The notes below the pieces were generated by a model. That model searched no databases. It saw only the letters and a list, made by a program, of their open reading frames with translations, and was not told the origin of the DNA. This document shows, one piece after another, positions 8,814 through 18,158 of a stretch of 64,000 nt of DNA (its first letter is position 1; every line of letters begins with the position of its first letter). The translations under genes and the position numbers were made by a program. The DNA is taken from contig NZ_NTGA01000025.1 in the NCBI RefSeq assembly GCF_002289575.1, positions 1-64,000 of the forward strand, written 5' to 3'. The DNA comes from Dietzia natronolimnaea (GTDB lineage Bacteria; Actinomycetota; Actinomycetes; Mycobacteriales; Mycobacteriaceae).

Positions 8814-11800
8814 CCTCGTCGACGGGACCCCACGACATCGCCGACGCGCTCGGCGCCCACCGGCCCACCCCGGAGCAGGCGGCCGTGATCGCCGGCCCCG
8901 CCGAACCCACCCTCGTGCTGGCGGGCGCCGGTGCGGGCAAGACCGAGACCATGGCCGCGCGCGTGGTGTGGCTGGTCGCCAACGGTCATGCGCGCCCGTC
9001 GGAGATCCTGGGGCTCACCTTCACCCGCAAGGCAGCCCAGCAGTTGTCCAGGAGGATCCGGCGGCGGCTCGAGGCACTGGCGGGGAGCCCGCTGTGCACG
9101 GGCCCGGGGGCGGACCCCCGGATCGCGGAGTCGATCCGCACCGAGGATCCCCAGATCTCGACCTATCACGCGTTCGCGGGGACCCTCCTCGGGTCCTACG
9201 GCCTGCTCGTGCCGGTCGAACCGGATTCGCACCTGCTCACACCGACCGCGGCGTTCCACCTCGCCCACGACGTGGTCTCGCGCTGGGAGTCCCCGCTGTC
9301 GACGCGGTCCTCCGCCGCGCAGGTCACCCGCGACGTGCTGACACTGGCGGGTCAACTGTCCGAGCACCTCGTCACGACCGACGACCTCCGGACCCACCCC
9401 GATCTGATCACGACCCTCGTCGCCACGCTGCCCGGCGGGCCCGGCCAGCGCGAGACCCCCACCAAGTGGCTCGACGAGGTCGCCACCGTCCAGGGTCACC
9501 GGGAGGAGTTGGCGGATCTCGTCGACGCGGTCGCCGCGCGGATGCGGGCGGAGTCCGCCCTGGACCACGCCGCGCAGATGGCGCTCGCCGCCACGGTGGC
9601 CCGCGACCACCCGCAGGTCGGTGAGGCCGAGCGTCGGGCGTGTCGCGTGGTGCTCCTCGACGAGTACCAGGACACCGGCCACTCCCAGCGGGTCCTGTTG
9701 CGCTCGCTGTTCGGCGGCGGCGCCGGTCCGGTGCCCGCGGTCACGGCGGTGGGGGACCCGATGCAGTCCATCTACGGGTGGAGAGGGGCGTCGGCCTCCA
9801 ACCTCGACCGGTTCCGCGACGACTTCCCCCGGGCCGCAGGTCAACGGTCCCACCTGCTCGAGCTCACCACCTCGTGGCGTAACCCCCCGGAGGTGCTCTC
9901 CCTGGCCAACCGGGTCACCCAGCCGCTGCGGGACCGCCCGGGAACCGTGCCGGTCCCGCAGCTGCGAGCGCGCCCCGGCGCCGAACCCGCCGACCTCAGG
10001 GTGGCGGTGCTGGACACGGCGGACGCCGAGCGGGAGTGGTTGGCCGACGAGGTGTCCCACCGGTACCGCGCGGAGGAGGCGGCCGGTCGTGTCCCCACCG
10101 CCGCCGTGCTGGTCCGACGCAACAGCGACTCCGGGCCGATCGCCGAGGCCCTGGAGGCCCGTGGGCTGCCGGTGGAGGTCGTCGGGGTGGGGGGACTACT
10201 GGACGTCCCCGAGGTCGCGGACGTGGTCTGTCTGCTCACGGTGGTCGCCCGTCCCGGCGCCGGTGCGCCGCTGATGCGGCTGCTCACCGGATCCCGGTTC
10301 GCCCTCGGGGCCGCCGACCTGGCCGCGCTGGCCAGACGGTCGTCCGCGCTCTCACTCCGGCGCCCGACCGACGCCGGAGGAGCACTGTCCACCGTCCGGG
10401 AACTCGAGGATGCACTGGACGCCATCGCCCGCGGCGAGGAGACCGACGCCGCGGGACTCGCGGACGCGCTGGCCGACCCGGGCCCCGAGGGCGACTACAG
10501 CCCCGACGGCCTCGCCCGCATCACCGGGCTCTCGCGCATCATCGCCGGGCTCCGAGCGCGGTCGTCCGCGCCCCCTGCCAGACTCGTCGCCGCCGCGGAA
10601 CAGGCACTGGGCCTGGACGCCGAGGTGCGCCTCCGGGAGCGCGCCGGCGGGGGAGAGGCACGCGAGCAGCTCGACGCGCTGCAGGACGTGGCCGCGGGAT
10701 TCGGCGCCGTGCGGGGTCCGGGCCTGGACGCCTTCCTGGCACACCTCGATCTGGCGCGCACCGTGGACGGCGGGCTCGCACGAGGTGAGGTCGCCTCCGT
10801 TCCGGGCCGGGTGCAGATCCTCACCGTGCACTCGGCCAAGGGGCTGGAATGGGAGATCGTCGCCGTGCCCCACCTGTCGGCCGGGATCTTCCCCTCCGGC
10901 CGCGCGCCTCAGACCTCGGTCCGGGCGGCCACCCACCTGCCCGAGTACCTCCGCGGGGACCGCGAGGACGAGGACAACCCCGGAGGCGTGCCGGTGCCCC
11001 GGCTCGACGGGGTCGCGGACCGCAAACGACTGGAGGCCACGCTCAAGGCCCACATCGACCGCGTCAAGATTCGGTCACTCGACGAGGACCGACGCCTGTT
11101 CTACGTGGCCGTCACCCGGGCGGAACACTCCCTTCTGCTCTCGGCGTCCCATTGGCACGGAAGTGGCTCCATACCCCGCGGCCCGTCGGAGTTCCTCGAC
11201 GAGGTCCTCGAGTCGTGCCGGGGACCCGAACCCCTCGGGGTAATCGACCACCTCGTCGTCACACCGTCGGCCACCAACCCGGCCACCGCGACGGTGGTCG
11301 AGGCCACCTGGCCGCGTGCCTCGGTGGACGATCGCAGGGCGGCGGCGGACGCGGTGTCGCAGGCCTCGCCCGTGGATCCCGAGATCGATCCGGCTCCCGA
11401 CCACGGGCCCGCCCGGCTCTGGCACCTCACGGCGGCGCCGCTGCTCGCGGAGGCACGCCGGGCCGCCGACGAGCGCGGGGCCGTGGTCCTGCCGCGCCGG
11501 TTGACCGCGGGGGAGGTCGTGGCCATGGCCACCGATCCGGAGGCGTACGCCGACCGGCTGCGCAGACCGGTGCCGTTCCGGCCCGACCGTTTCGCCCGAC
11601 GTGGGACGCGGTTCCACCAGTGGCTGGAACACCGATTCGGGGCCACTCACCTGCTCGACATCGACGACCTGCCCGGAGCAGGGGACCACGGGGCCGACGA
11701 CGGCGTGTCGGAGGCGGACCTCGCGGCGCTGAAGCAGGCGTTCGAGGCGTCGAGGTGGGCACGGCTGACACCCGAGGCGGTGGAGGTGCCCTTCGAGGTG

Positions 11801-12136
11801 GGCCTGGGGGAGCACCTGTTGCGCGGCCGGATGGATGCGGTCTTCACCGACGGGGACGACTGGATCGTCGTGGACTGGAAAACCGGGCGGGTGCCGGGCC
11901 CGGGGGAGATGCCGGCCGTCTCGCTCCAGTTGGCGGTCTACCGCTACGCCTGGTCCAGGGTCGTCTCGGCCCGACTCGGTCGGCCGGTCGGGCTCGACAG
12001 GGTCCGGGCCGCCTTCCACTACGTCCGCGCCGGGAGGACCGTCGAACCGGACGCTCTGCCAGACGCGGAGGATCTGCGGCGACTGCTCTCCACCGGCCCG
12101 GGGAGAGGGCGGTTGTTGTCCGACACCGGCCGATAG
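8810..12136 (+). CDS. adnB: AdnB: lead UvrD-like helicase/nuclease subunit of AdnAB
   Basis: 1108 residues. SF1A helicase with an intact Walker A AGAGAGKTE (about 39-47), motif Ia TFTRKAAQQL, Walker B LLDEYQDTGHS near 284, GDPMQSIYGWRGA and motif VI RLFYVAVTRAEHSLL. The C-terminal RecB-like nuclease contains GRMDAVF, IVVDWKTGR (about 1006-1024) and LQLAVYRYAW, with no iron-sulfur cysteines, unlike AdnA. In mycobacteria AdnB is the leading motor. The GTG start overlaps the adnA stop (GTGA) with AGGTGA upstream, so the subunits are probably made in stoichiometric, coupled fashion. Syntenic with Rv3201c. Confidence 0.92.
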   Translation: MTSSTGPHDIADALGAHRPTPEQAAVIAGPAEPTLVLAGAGAGKTETMAARVVWLVANGHARPSEILGLTFTRKAAQQLSRRIRRRLEALAGSPLCTGPGADPRIAESIRTEDPQISTYHAFAGTLLGSYGLLVPVEPDSHLLTPTAAFHLAHDVVSRWESPLSTRSSAAQVTRDVLTLAGQLSEHLVTTDDLRTHPDLITTLVATLPGGPGQRETPTKWLDEVATVQGHREELADLVDAVAARMRAESALDHAAQMALAATVARDHPQVGEAERRACRVVLLDEYQDTGHSQRVLLRSLFGGGAGPVPAVTAVGDPMQSIYGWRGASASNLDRFRDDFPRAAGQRSHLLELTTSWRNPPEVLSLANRVTQPLRDRPGTVPVPQLRARPGAEPADLRVAVLDTADAEREWLADEVSHRYRAEEAAGRVPTAAVLVRRNSDSGPIAEALEARGLPVEVVGVGGLLDVPEVADVVCLLTVVARPGAGAPLMRLLTGSRFALGAADLAALARRSSALSLRRPTDAGGALSTVRELEDALDAIARGEETDAAGLADALADPGPEGDYSPDGLARITGLSRIIAGLRARSSAPPARLVAAAEQALGLDAEVRLRERAGGGEAREQLDALQDVAAGFGAVRGPGLDAFLAHLDLARTVDGGLARGEVASVPGRVQILTVHSAKGLEWEIVAVPHLSAGIFPSGRAPQTSVRAATHLPEYLRGDREDEDNPGGVPVPRLDGVADRKRLEATLKAHIDRVKIRSLDEDRRLFYVAVTRAEHSLLLSASHWHGSGSIPRGPSEFLDEVLESCRGPEPLGVIDHLVVTPSATNPATATVVEATWPRASVDDRRAAADAVSQASPVDPEIDPAPDHGPARLWHLTAAPLLAEARRAADERGAVVLPRRLTAGEVVAMATDPEAYADRLRRPVPFRPDRFARRGTRFHQWLEHRFGATHLLDIDDLPGAGDHGADDGVSEADLAALKQAFEASRWARLTPEAVEVPFEVGLGEHLLRGRMDAVFTDGDDWIVVDWKTGRVPGPGEMPAVSLQLAVYRYAWSRVVSARLGRPVGLDRVRAAFHYVRAGRTVEPDALPDAEDLRRLLSTGPGRGRLLSDTGR

Positions 12137-12198
12137 GCCACGATGGTCCGGGTGACCCCGACGAATGACGGAGGTCTCGTCCCGGAACGGAGCTGCCG

Positions 12199-13278
12199 AT
12201 GGTGAGGAAGCGCGCACTCGCGTCCCGTTCCCGCAGCAGCGACCCCCTGGACGAGAGCCCCGACCACATCCTCGTGGGCGTGGTGAGCATCCCCGCCAAC
12301 GCCGAGAGCCCGTGGCGACTGATCGGCAAGCGCGTACTGATGGCTGCCCTCGCGCTGGGACTGGCGGCCCTCGTGGTGTACCTCGACCAGGAGGGATACG
12401 AGGGCGGTGGCGGGCCCGACGGCAGAATCACCGCCGTCGACGCCATCTATTACGCGACGGTCTCACTCTCGACCACGGGCTACGGGGACATCGCCCCGAT
12501 CACGCAACAGGCGCGGCTGCTCAACGCGGTCATCATCACGCCGCTGCGGGTGGTCTTCCTGATCCTGCTCGTCGGTACGACCCTGTCAGTGCTCACCGAA
12601 CAGTCCCGTCAAGCCCTCAGGATCCAGCGCTGGAGGAACCTCGTGCGTAACCACACCGTCGTCGTCGGCTACGGAACCAAGGGCAGGTCCGCCGTCGCGG
12701 CGATGCTCGCCGACGACACCGCCCCCGACGACATCGTCGTCGTCGACACCGACCCCCAGGCGCTCAAGTCGGCGGCCGCGCGCGGCCTGGTCACCGTCCA
12801 GGGTTCGGCCACCCGGTCGGACGTCCTCAAGCTCGCGGGCGTGACGCGCGCCGCGTCCGTGGTGGTGGCGACCAATTCCGACGACACGGCGGTGCTGGTC
12901 ACGCTCACCGCCCGGGAGCTCGCGCCCAACGCGAAGATCGTCGCCACCGTCCGCGAGTCCGACAACAAGCATCTGCTGAAACAGTCCGGTGCCGACTCCG
13001 TGGTGGTCTCCGCCGAGACGGCGGGCCGGCTGCTCGGACTGGCGACCATCACCCCGACCGTCGTGGGGATGATGGAGGACCTGCTGACGCCCGACGAGGG
13101 CTTCTCCATCGCCGAACGACGAGTCGAGGAGTCCGAGGTCGGCGGGTCGCCGCGGCACCTCGCCGAGCTCGTTTTGGGCGTCGTCCGCAAGGGCCAGTTG
13201 ATCAAGGTCAACGAACCGCAGGCCGATGCGCTGGAGACCGGTGACCGCCTGCTCTACATCAGGATGGTCGCGGGCTGA
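12199..13278 (+). CDS. Two-TM potassium channel with RCK/TrkA domain
   Basis: 359 residues. One transmembrane helix (about residues 42-60), the pore loop with the K+ filter TTGYGDI (about 92-98), a second helix ([13 protein letters not shown]), then a cytoplasmic RCK_N Rossmann domain beginning [12 protein letters not shown] (near 154) with an acidic strand end (VVDTDPQ), and a TrkA_C-like tail. It resembles MthK-type ligand-gated K+ channels and is syntenic with Rv3200c. The ATG at 12199 follows CGGAGC. It stands 62 bp after adnB. Confidence 0.92.
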   Translation: MVRKRALASRSRSSDPLDESPDHILVGVVSIPANAESPWRLIGKRVLMAALALGLAALVVYLDQEGYEGGGGPDGRITAVDAIYYATVSLSTTGYGDIAPITQQARLLNAVIITPLRVVFLILLVGTTLSVLTEQSRQALRIQRWRNLVRNHTVVVGYGTKGRSAVAAMLADDTAPDDIVVVDTDPQALKSAAARGLVTVQGSATRSDVLKLAGVTRAASVVVATNSDDTAVLVTLTARELAPNAKIVATVRESDNKHLLKQSGADSVVVSAETAGRLLGLATITPTVVGMMEDLLTPDEGFSIAERRVEESEVGGSPRHLAELVLGVVRKGQLIKVNEPQADALETGDRLLYIRMVAG

Positions 13279-13376
13279 TACCTGCGCCGGGACGGTCGGC
13301 CCGGCCGGCCCGGGTCGGCAGGGCGATCTCCGGATACGCTGACCGCCTCCCACGATCCGCGAGAAGGACCCCGACA

Positions 13377-14294
13377 ATGCCGATGGACTTCAGCCTCGAT
13401 TCCGACCCCGTCCTGTCCGTCGCCGCCCCCGACCGGGCCGCGCCTCTGCGCCAGGATGCCGACGGCCTGGCGCGGGGGTGGGCCACCGCGCGGGTGGTGC
13501 GGATCGACCGCCGCAACCGGTTCGCCACCGATCCCGTGGCGGGCGGCCGTCGACGCCTCCGTGTGGAGTCCGCAACGGACCACGCGGATCAGATGCCCGA
13601 GACCGCGGTGTTCCTCGGGCTCACGGACGAGGGCCGTCACCTCTGGGCGATGCCGGTGGAGGAGCTCCCCGACGATCCGTCGGTGGCGACCCTCCGGTCG
13701 ACCGGAGCGGACCTCGTGGACGGGGACGGGGCGCTGGCATCGCAGGCCCTCGCGCTCCTCGGGTGGCACCGGGACACCGTGCGGGGCCGGCAGCCGCAGC
13801 ACCATCCGCGCCGGGTGGACGCGGGCTGGGCGATCGAGGACCCCTTCCACGGCGGACCCGAATACCCCCGCACGGACCCGGCCGTGATCTGCCTGGTCCA
13901 CGACGGGGGCCGTCGGGTACTCCTCGCCCGCCAGCCGGTCTGGCCGACGGGGATGTACTCCCACGTCGCGGGATTCGTGGAGGCGGGGGAGTCGCTGGAG
14001 GGGTGCGTGGTCCGCGAGGTGCAGGAGGAGGTCGGCGTGGCCGTGGACCGCGTCCGCTACCTCGGCAGTCAGCCCTGGCCGTTCCCGCGCTCGCTGATGG
14101 TGGGTTTCCACGCCATCGGCGACCCGGACGCGCCGATCGTCCTCGAGGACGAGGAGATCAGTGAAGCCGCCTGGTTCGACGTCGACGAGGTCCGCGCCGC
14201 GCTCGACGGCCGGGGCGCGCTGCGGGTGGCGCCGCCGGTGTCGATCGCCCACGTGATGCTCCGGTCGTGGGTGGCGGCGGTGGACGGCGGGTGA
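13377..14294 (+). CDS. nudC: NADH pyrophosphatase NudC-like Nudix hydrolase
   Basis: 305 residues. The Nudix box is complete at about 199-221: G, five residues, E, seven residues, then REVQEEVGV. The NudC signature SQPWPFPRS follows. NudC cleaves NAD(H) and related dinucleotides to NMN(H) and AMP, and can remove NAD caps from RNA. The four-cysteine zinc ribbon usual between the N-terminal and Nudix domains is missing: the region [18 protein letters not shown] has no cysteine. The ATG at 13377 follows GAAGGA, with a -10-like TACGCT at 13334-13339. Syntenic with Rv3199c. Confidence 0.9.
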   Translation: MPMDFSLDSDPVLSVAAPDRAAPLRQDADGLARGWATARVVRIDRRNRFATDPVAGGRRRLRVESATDHADQMPETAVFLGLTDEGRHLWAMPVEELPDDPSVATLRSTGADLVDGDGALASQALALLGWHRDTVRGRQPQHHPRRVDAGWAIEDPFHGGPEYPRTDPAVICLVHDGGRRVLLARQPVWPTGMYSHVAGFVEAGESLEGCVVREVQEEVGVAVDRVRYLGSQPWPFPRSLMVGFHAIGDPDAPIVLEDEEISEAAWFDVDEVRAALDGRGALRVAPPVSIAHVMLRSWVAAVDGG

Positions 14295-14307
14295 GACGTC
14301 CGGCGGG

Positions 14308-14601
14308 TCAGGCGTCCGCGAGCTCGGCGAGCTTGGCCCTGACCTGCGAGGCCGGGGGATTGGTGGCGGTGGTGCCGTCCGAGTACAGGGCGGTCGGGAC
14401 GACGCGGTTGCCCCCGTTGACGCTCTCCACGAACGCCGCGGCCTCGGCGTCGGCGTCGACGTCGATCTCGACGTACCCGATCGCCTTCTCGTCCAGCAGC
14501 TTCTTGAGCCGGGTGCAGAAGGGGCACCAGGAGGTGGTGTAGAGGGTCAGGGCCTCCACGCCGTCGGTCGTGAGATCGCTGTCGTTCCTCAGTTCGCTCA
14601 T
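14308..14601 (-). CDS. mrx1: Mycoredoxin (glutaredoxin-like, CPFC active site)
   Basis: 97 residues, glutaredoxin/NrdH-like thioredoxin fold with redox motif WCPFC (Cys26, Cys29) after strand ALTLYTTS, and the cis-Pro loop VVPTALY. Mycoredoxin-1 reduces mycothiol mixed disulfides in Actinobacteria, and this gene sits where Rv3198A does, between nudC and uvrD2. It is convergent with nudC (13 bp apart) and divergent from uvrD2. The start is taken at ATG 14601; an in-frame TTG at 14613 would add four residues. Confidence 0.88.
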   Translation of the reverse strand: MSELRNDSDLTTDGVEALTLYTTSWCPFCTRLKKLLDEKAIGYVEIDVDADAEAAAFVESVNGGNRVVPTALYSDGTTATNPPASQVRAKLAELADA

Positions 14602-14687
14602 GACCGGGTCCAACGTCCCACGATGGCGGAATCTTCCCGGGGCGGGCCCGGGGCACCCGTGTCGGGGCAGGATGCCACCATGGGGGC

Positions 14688-16808
14688 GTGGAAGACGTGC
14701 GACGTGTCCGGGAGTCGGCCCTCGACGGACTGGACCCCCAGCAGCGGCGGGCCGTCCTGGCCCCGCGTGGCCCCGTCTGCATCCTCGCCGGCGCGGGCAC
14801 CGGAAAGACGCGCACCATCACCCGGCGCATCGCCCACCTGGTGACCACCGGCCACGTCCGGGGGGACCAGGTCCTCGCCGTCACGTTCACCGCCCGGGCG
14901 GCGGGCGAACTGCGCATGCGGCTCGCCGGGCTGGGGGTCGCGGAGGCCGGGACGGGCCCGGTCCAGGCGCGGACCTTCCACTCGGCGGCCCTGCGCAACC
15001 TCTCCTACTTCTGGCCCCGGGTCTACGGTGAGGAGCCCTGGCAGCTGCTCGACGGGCAGTTCCGGGCGGTCGCCCAGGCCGTCCGCCGGGTGGGGTTGGA
15101 TCCCTCGACGGAGACGATCCGCGACGTCCTCACCGAGATCGGCTGGGCCAAGTCCAGTCTGCTCACCCCCGACACCTACGCCGAGCGTGCGATCGCGCTC
15201 GGGCGTGACCTCCCGGCCCCCGCCCCGGAGGTGGCGCGGGCGTTCCGCGCCTACGAGGACCTCAAGGTGTCGGGCCCGGTCCGCATGCTCGACTTCGACG
15301 ACCTGCTGGGGCACATGGCGGACCTCGTGGAGGAGGTCCCGGCGATCGCCGAGGAGTTCCGGGACCGCTACCGGTGCTTCGTGGTGGACGAGTTCCAGGA
15401 CGTCACCCCCGCACAGCAGCGCCTGCTGTCGGCCTGGCTCGGCCGGCGCGACGACCTCACCGTGGTGGGTGACGTCAACCAGACCATCTACTCCTTCGCG
15501 GGCGCGGACCCGGACTACCTGCTCGGGTTCGCAGAGCGCTACCCGGAGGCGACCGTCGTGCGTTTGGAGTCGGACTACAGGTCCACGCCGCAGGTCGTCG
15601 AGCTGGCCAACGCGGTGATCGGGTCCGGCGCCGGACGATTCCGGGCGGCCGGGCTCACCCTCCGGGGGATGCGCCCGGCAGGACCCGAGCCCGTGCTCAC
15701 CGAGTACCCGGACGAGGACGCGGAGGCGGAGGCCGTGGCGGGCGCGATCGCCGACCTGGTCCACGGTGGGCTCGACCCCTCGGAGGTCGCGGTGCTCTAC
15801 CGGGTCAACGCGCAGTCCGAGCGCATCGAGGCCGCGCTGGACGAGGTGGGGATCGGCTACCGGCTCAAGGGGGGAGAGGGCTTCTTCGAGAGGACGGTGA
15901 TCAGGCGTGCGATGGCGACGATCGACACGCTGGTCGACGGCTCGGACGCGGTGGCGGCCGGGGAGCACTCCACGCTCACCGATCCCACCGACGTCGTCCG
16001 GGTGATCCGGGCGGCTCTGGAACCGTTGGGTCTCACGGCAGCCGAGCCGTCGGGCGCCCAGGCCAGGGAGAAGTGGGAGTCACTCACCGCGTTGATGGGA
16101 CTGGTGGAGGAGATCGCCACCACCGCGGACCGCCCCGGGCTCCTGCCGGTGGTCGCGGGACTTCGCGCCCGCGCGGCCGCGCGCCACGCACCGGACGAGC
16201 GCGGGGTCACCCTGGCGTCGTTCCACGCCGCCAAGGGGCTCGAGTGGGATGCCGTGTTCCTCCTCGGGGTGCACGAGGGCAGTCTGCCCATCAGCCACGC
16301 CATCAAGGCCGGGCCGGACGCCATCGAGGAGGAGAGGCGGTTGTTGTACGTGGGTGTCACCCGGGCGCGGGAGCACCTGTCCGTCTCGTGGAGTCGCAGC
16401 CGCCGGGCCGGTGGCCGCGCCACGCGCCGCCCCAGCCGGTTCCTCGACCCGGTGCGCCCGGCCCCGGCACCCGCCGGGACCCGTCAGGCGACCGACTCGG
16501 CGGACAAGGGGCGCTGTCGTGGCTGCGGGGAGCGGCTCACCGGGCCGATGCACCGGGCGCTGGGATCGTGTCCGGACTGCTCGGTCGAGGTCGACACCGG
16601 GTTGTTCGAGCGGCTGCGGGACTGGCGGAGGGAGACGTCGGAACGCATCGGCAAGCCGGCGTACACGGTGTTCACCAACGACACGCTCGTGCAGATCGCT
16701 CGCGAGCGTCCCGCGGACACGAGATCGTTGGGGCGCATCGGCGGGATCGGGGCACACAAACTCGGCGAATACGGCGACGAGGTCCTGCGGCTGGTGCGCG
16801 AGGGGTGA
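14688..16808 (+). CDS. uvrD2: ATP-dependent DNA helicase UvrD2
   Basis: 706 residues. SF1A motor with Walker A AGAGTGKTRT (about 34-43), TFTARAAGEL, Walker B VVDEFQDVTPAQ (near 233), GDVNQTIYSFAGAD and motif VI RLLYVGVTRAREHL (near 550). A tetracysteine element follows, CRGCG and CPDC (about 610-632), then a C-terminal HRDC domain from about 655. This zinc-ribbon plus HRDC layout is diagnostic of mycobacterial UvrD2, essential in M. tuberculosis. The GTG start lies 6 nt after CACCAT, a possible leaderless arrangement. It is convergent with the ABC1 gene. Confidence 0.93.
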   Translation: MEDVRRVRESALDGLDPQQRRAVLAPRGPVCILAGAGTGKTRTITRRIAHLVTTGHVRGDQVLAVTFTARAAGELRMRLAGLGVAEAGTGPVQARTFHSAALRNLSYFWPRVYGEEPWQLLDGQFRAVAQAVRRVGLDPSTETIRDVLTEIGWAKSSLLTPDTYAERAIALGRDLPAPAPEVARAFRAYEDLKVSGPVRMLDFDDLLGHMADLVEEVPAIAEEFRDRYRCFVVDEFQDVTPAQQRLLSAWLGRRDDLTVVGDVNQTIYSFAGADPDYLLGFAERYPEATVVRLESDYRSTPQVVELANAVIGSGAGRFRAAGLTLRGMRPAGPEPVLTEYPDEDAEAEAVAGAIADLVHGGLDPSEVAVLYRVNAQSERIEAALDEVGIGYRLKGGEGFFERTVIRRAMATIDTLVDGSDAVAAGEHSTLTDPTDVVRVIRAALEPLGLTAAEPSGAQAREKWESLTALMGLVEEIATTADRPGLLPVVAGLRARAAARHAPDERGVTLASFHAAKGLEWDAVFLLGVHEGSLPISHAIKAGPDAIEEERRLLYVGVTRAREHLSVSWSRSRRAGGRATRRPSRFLDPVRPAPAPAGTRQATDSADKGRCRGCGERLTGPMHRALGSCPDCSVEVDTGLFERLRDWRRETSERIGKPAYTVFTNDTLVQIARERPADTRSLGRIGGIGAHKLGEYGDEVLRLVREG

Positions 16809-16838
16809 TCCGGGGCGATCCGGTGCGGGTCACTCCTC
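16800..16838. terminator. Bidirectional terminator between uvrD2 and the ABC1 gene
   Basis: GAGGGGTGA at 16800-16808 can pair with TCACTCCTC at 16830-16838 (8 of 9 pairs). It spans the 21 bp between the convergent stop codons and reaches into both gene ends. Confidence 0.45.
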
Positions 16839-18158
16839 GTCGGGAAAGATCTCCGGCATCCAGCGGTGGACGATCTCCCGGTAGGGCGCGGTGGCCTCGA
16901 GTTGGCACAACATGCCGACCGACGCCGAGAGCACGCGGTGGATCAGGACGTAGTCGCGGGGCAGTGTGAACGACCGCGACGTCCGGAACTCCCGGCCGGA
17001 GACGTCCCCGTAGACGGCCATGATGCCCTGCAACCACTCGCGGTCGAAGTGGAACTCGGCAGTGCGCATCGGTGCGATGAAGGGGTCGAGGAAGGACATC
17101 GCGTCCGCGGGGTCCACGCCGCCCCGGCCCACGTACCCGGACCGTGCCATCAAGGCGACCAACTCCTCGGCCTGCCCGGCCAGCGCGAGCCGCATCATCG
17201 AGGTCAGCGCCGCGGGCATGCCTTCCGGCAGGGGCAGCGACGCACCGAAGTCCAACACCACCATCCGTCCGTCGTCGGCGAGCAGGAAGTTACCGGGGTG
17301 CGGATCCCCGTGCATCATCCGGGCGCGGGTGGGGGAGCAGAACTGGAATTCCGCCAACAGCTCTCCGGCCCGGTTCCGCTCGTCCTGCGTGCCGCCCGCG
17401 GCGATCCGGCCGAGCGTGCGGCCCTCCGCCCACTCGGTCACCAGGACCTTTGGCGCCGACGCCAGCACGGCGGGCACGTGGATCTGCGGATCGTCGCGGA
17501 ACGCGGCGGCGAACACCCGCTGCGTGTCGGCCTCGCCCCGGTAGTCGAGTTCGGCCACGGCGCTGTCGTACAACTCATCGATGATCCCCTTGACGTCGGT
17601 GCCGGGGGTGAGGGGCCGCAGAAGTGGGGCGAGTCGTCGGAGTTGACGCAGATCCGATCGCAACGCCTCGTCGGCCCCGGGGTACTGCACCTTGACCGCC
17701 ACCTCCCGGCCGTCCGACCAGACCGCGCGGTGAACCTGGCCGATCGAGGCCGCGGCGGCCGCGGAGGTGTTGAACTCCGCGAACCGCTCCCGCCACCGCA
17801 GTCCGAGCTGGGTGTCGAGGACCCTCTCCACCTCGGCGGGGGGAAGGGGTGGCGCCTCCGCCTGGAGTTTGGTGAGCGCCTCGCGGAACGGACCGGCGTA
17901 CTTGTCGGGCATCCCGGCCTCGAACACGCTGAGGGCCTGGCCCACCTTCATGGCCCCGCCCTTGAGCTCTCCGAGCACGGCGAAGACCTGGTCGGCCGCC
18001 TGGTCGGCGAGCTCCTCGGTCAACCCACCATCGCTTCTGCCCAGTGCACGACGGCCCAGGGACCCCGCGGCTCGTCCGGCGATTCCCAGGGGCAGGCCTG
18101 CGAGGCGTGCTGCTCGGCGGGATGAGGTACGGGGGAGTTCGGACACGCCTCCAATCAT
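16830..18158 (-). CDS. ABC1/UbiB (AarF) family atypical kinase
   Basis: 442 residues with the ABC1/ADCK hallmarks: KxGQ motif (AMKVGQALS), the Ala-rich nucleotide loop AAAAASIGQVHRA, the lysine strand EVAVKVQYPG, the catalytic-loop equivalent MHGDPHPGNFLL and metal motif VVLDFG. ABC1 proteins are atypical ATPases/kinases linked to quinone biology; the actinobacterial member (Rv3197) is in the whiB7 neighbourhood of mycobacteria. The ATG at 18158 overlaps the upstream gene stop (ATGA), so the pair is coupled. No whiB7 gene is found next to it. Confidence 0.9.
   Translation of the reverse strand: MIGGVSELPRTSSRRAARLAGLPLGIAGRAAGSLGRRALGRSDGGLTEELADQAADQVFAVLGELKGGAMKVGQALSVFEAGMPDKYAGPFREALTKLQAEAPPLPPAEVERVLDTQLGLRWRERFAEFNTSAAAAASIGQVHRAVWSDGREVAVKVQYPGADEALRSDLRQLRRLAPLLRPLTPGTDVKGIIDELYDSAVAELDYRGEADTQRVFAAAFRDDPQIHVPAVLASAPKVLVTEWAEGRTLGRIAAGGTQDERNRAGELLAEFQFCSPTRARMMHGDPHPGNFLLADDGRMVVLDFGASLPLPEGMPAALTSMMRLALAGQAEELVALMARSGYVGRGGVDPADAMSFLDPFIAPMRTAEFHFDREWLQGIMAVYGDVSGREFRTSRSFTLPRDYVLIHRVLSASVGMLCQLEATAPYREIVHRWMPEIFPDEE

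Noticed and set aside
8723-10060. 445-residue minus-strand frame opposite adnB
   Set aside because: Lies entirely across the adnA end and adnB motor motifs; no recognisable domain.
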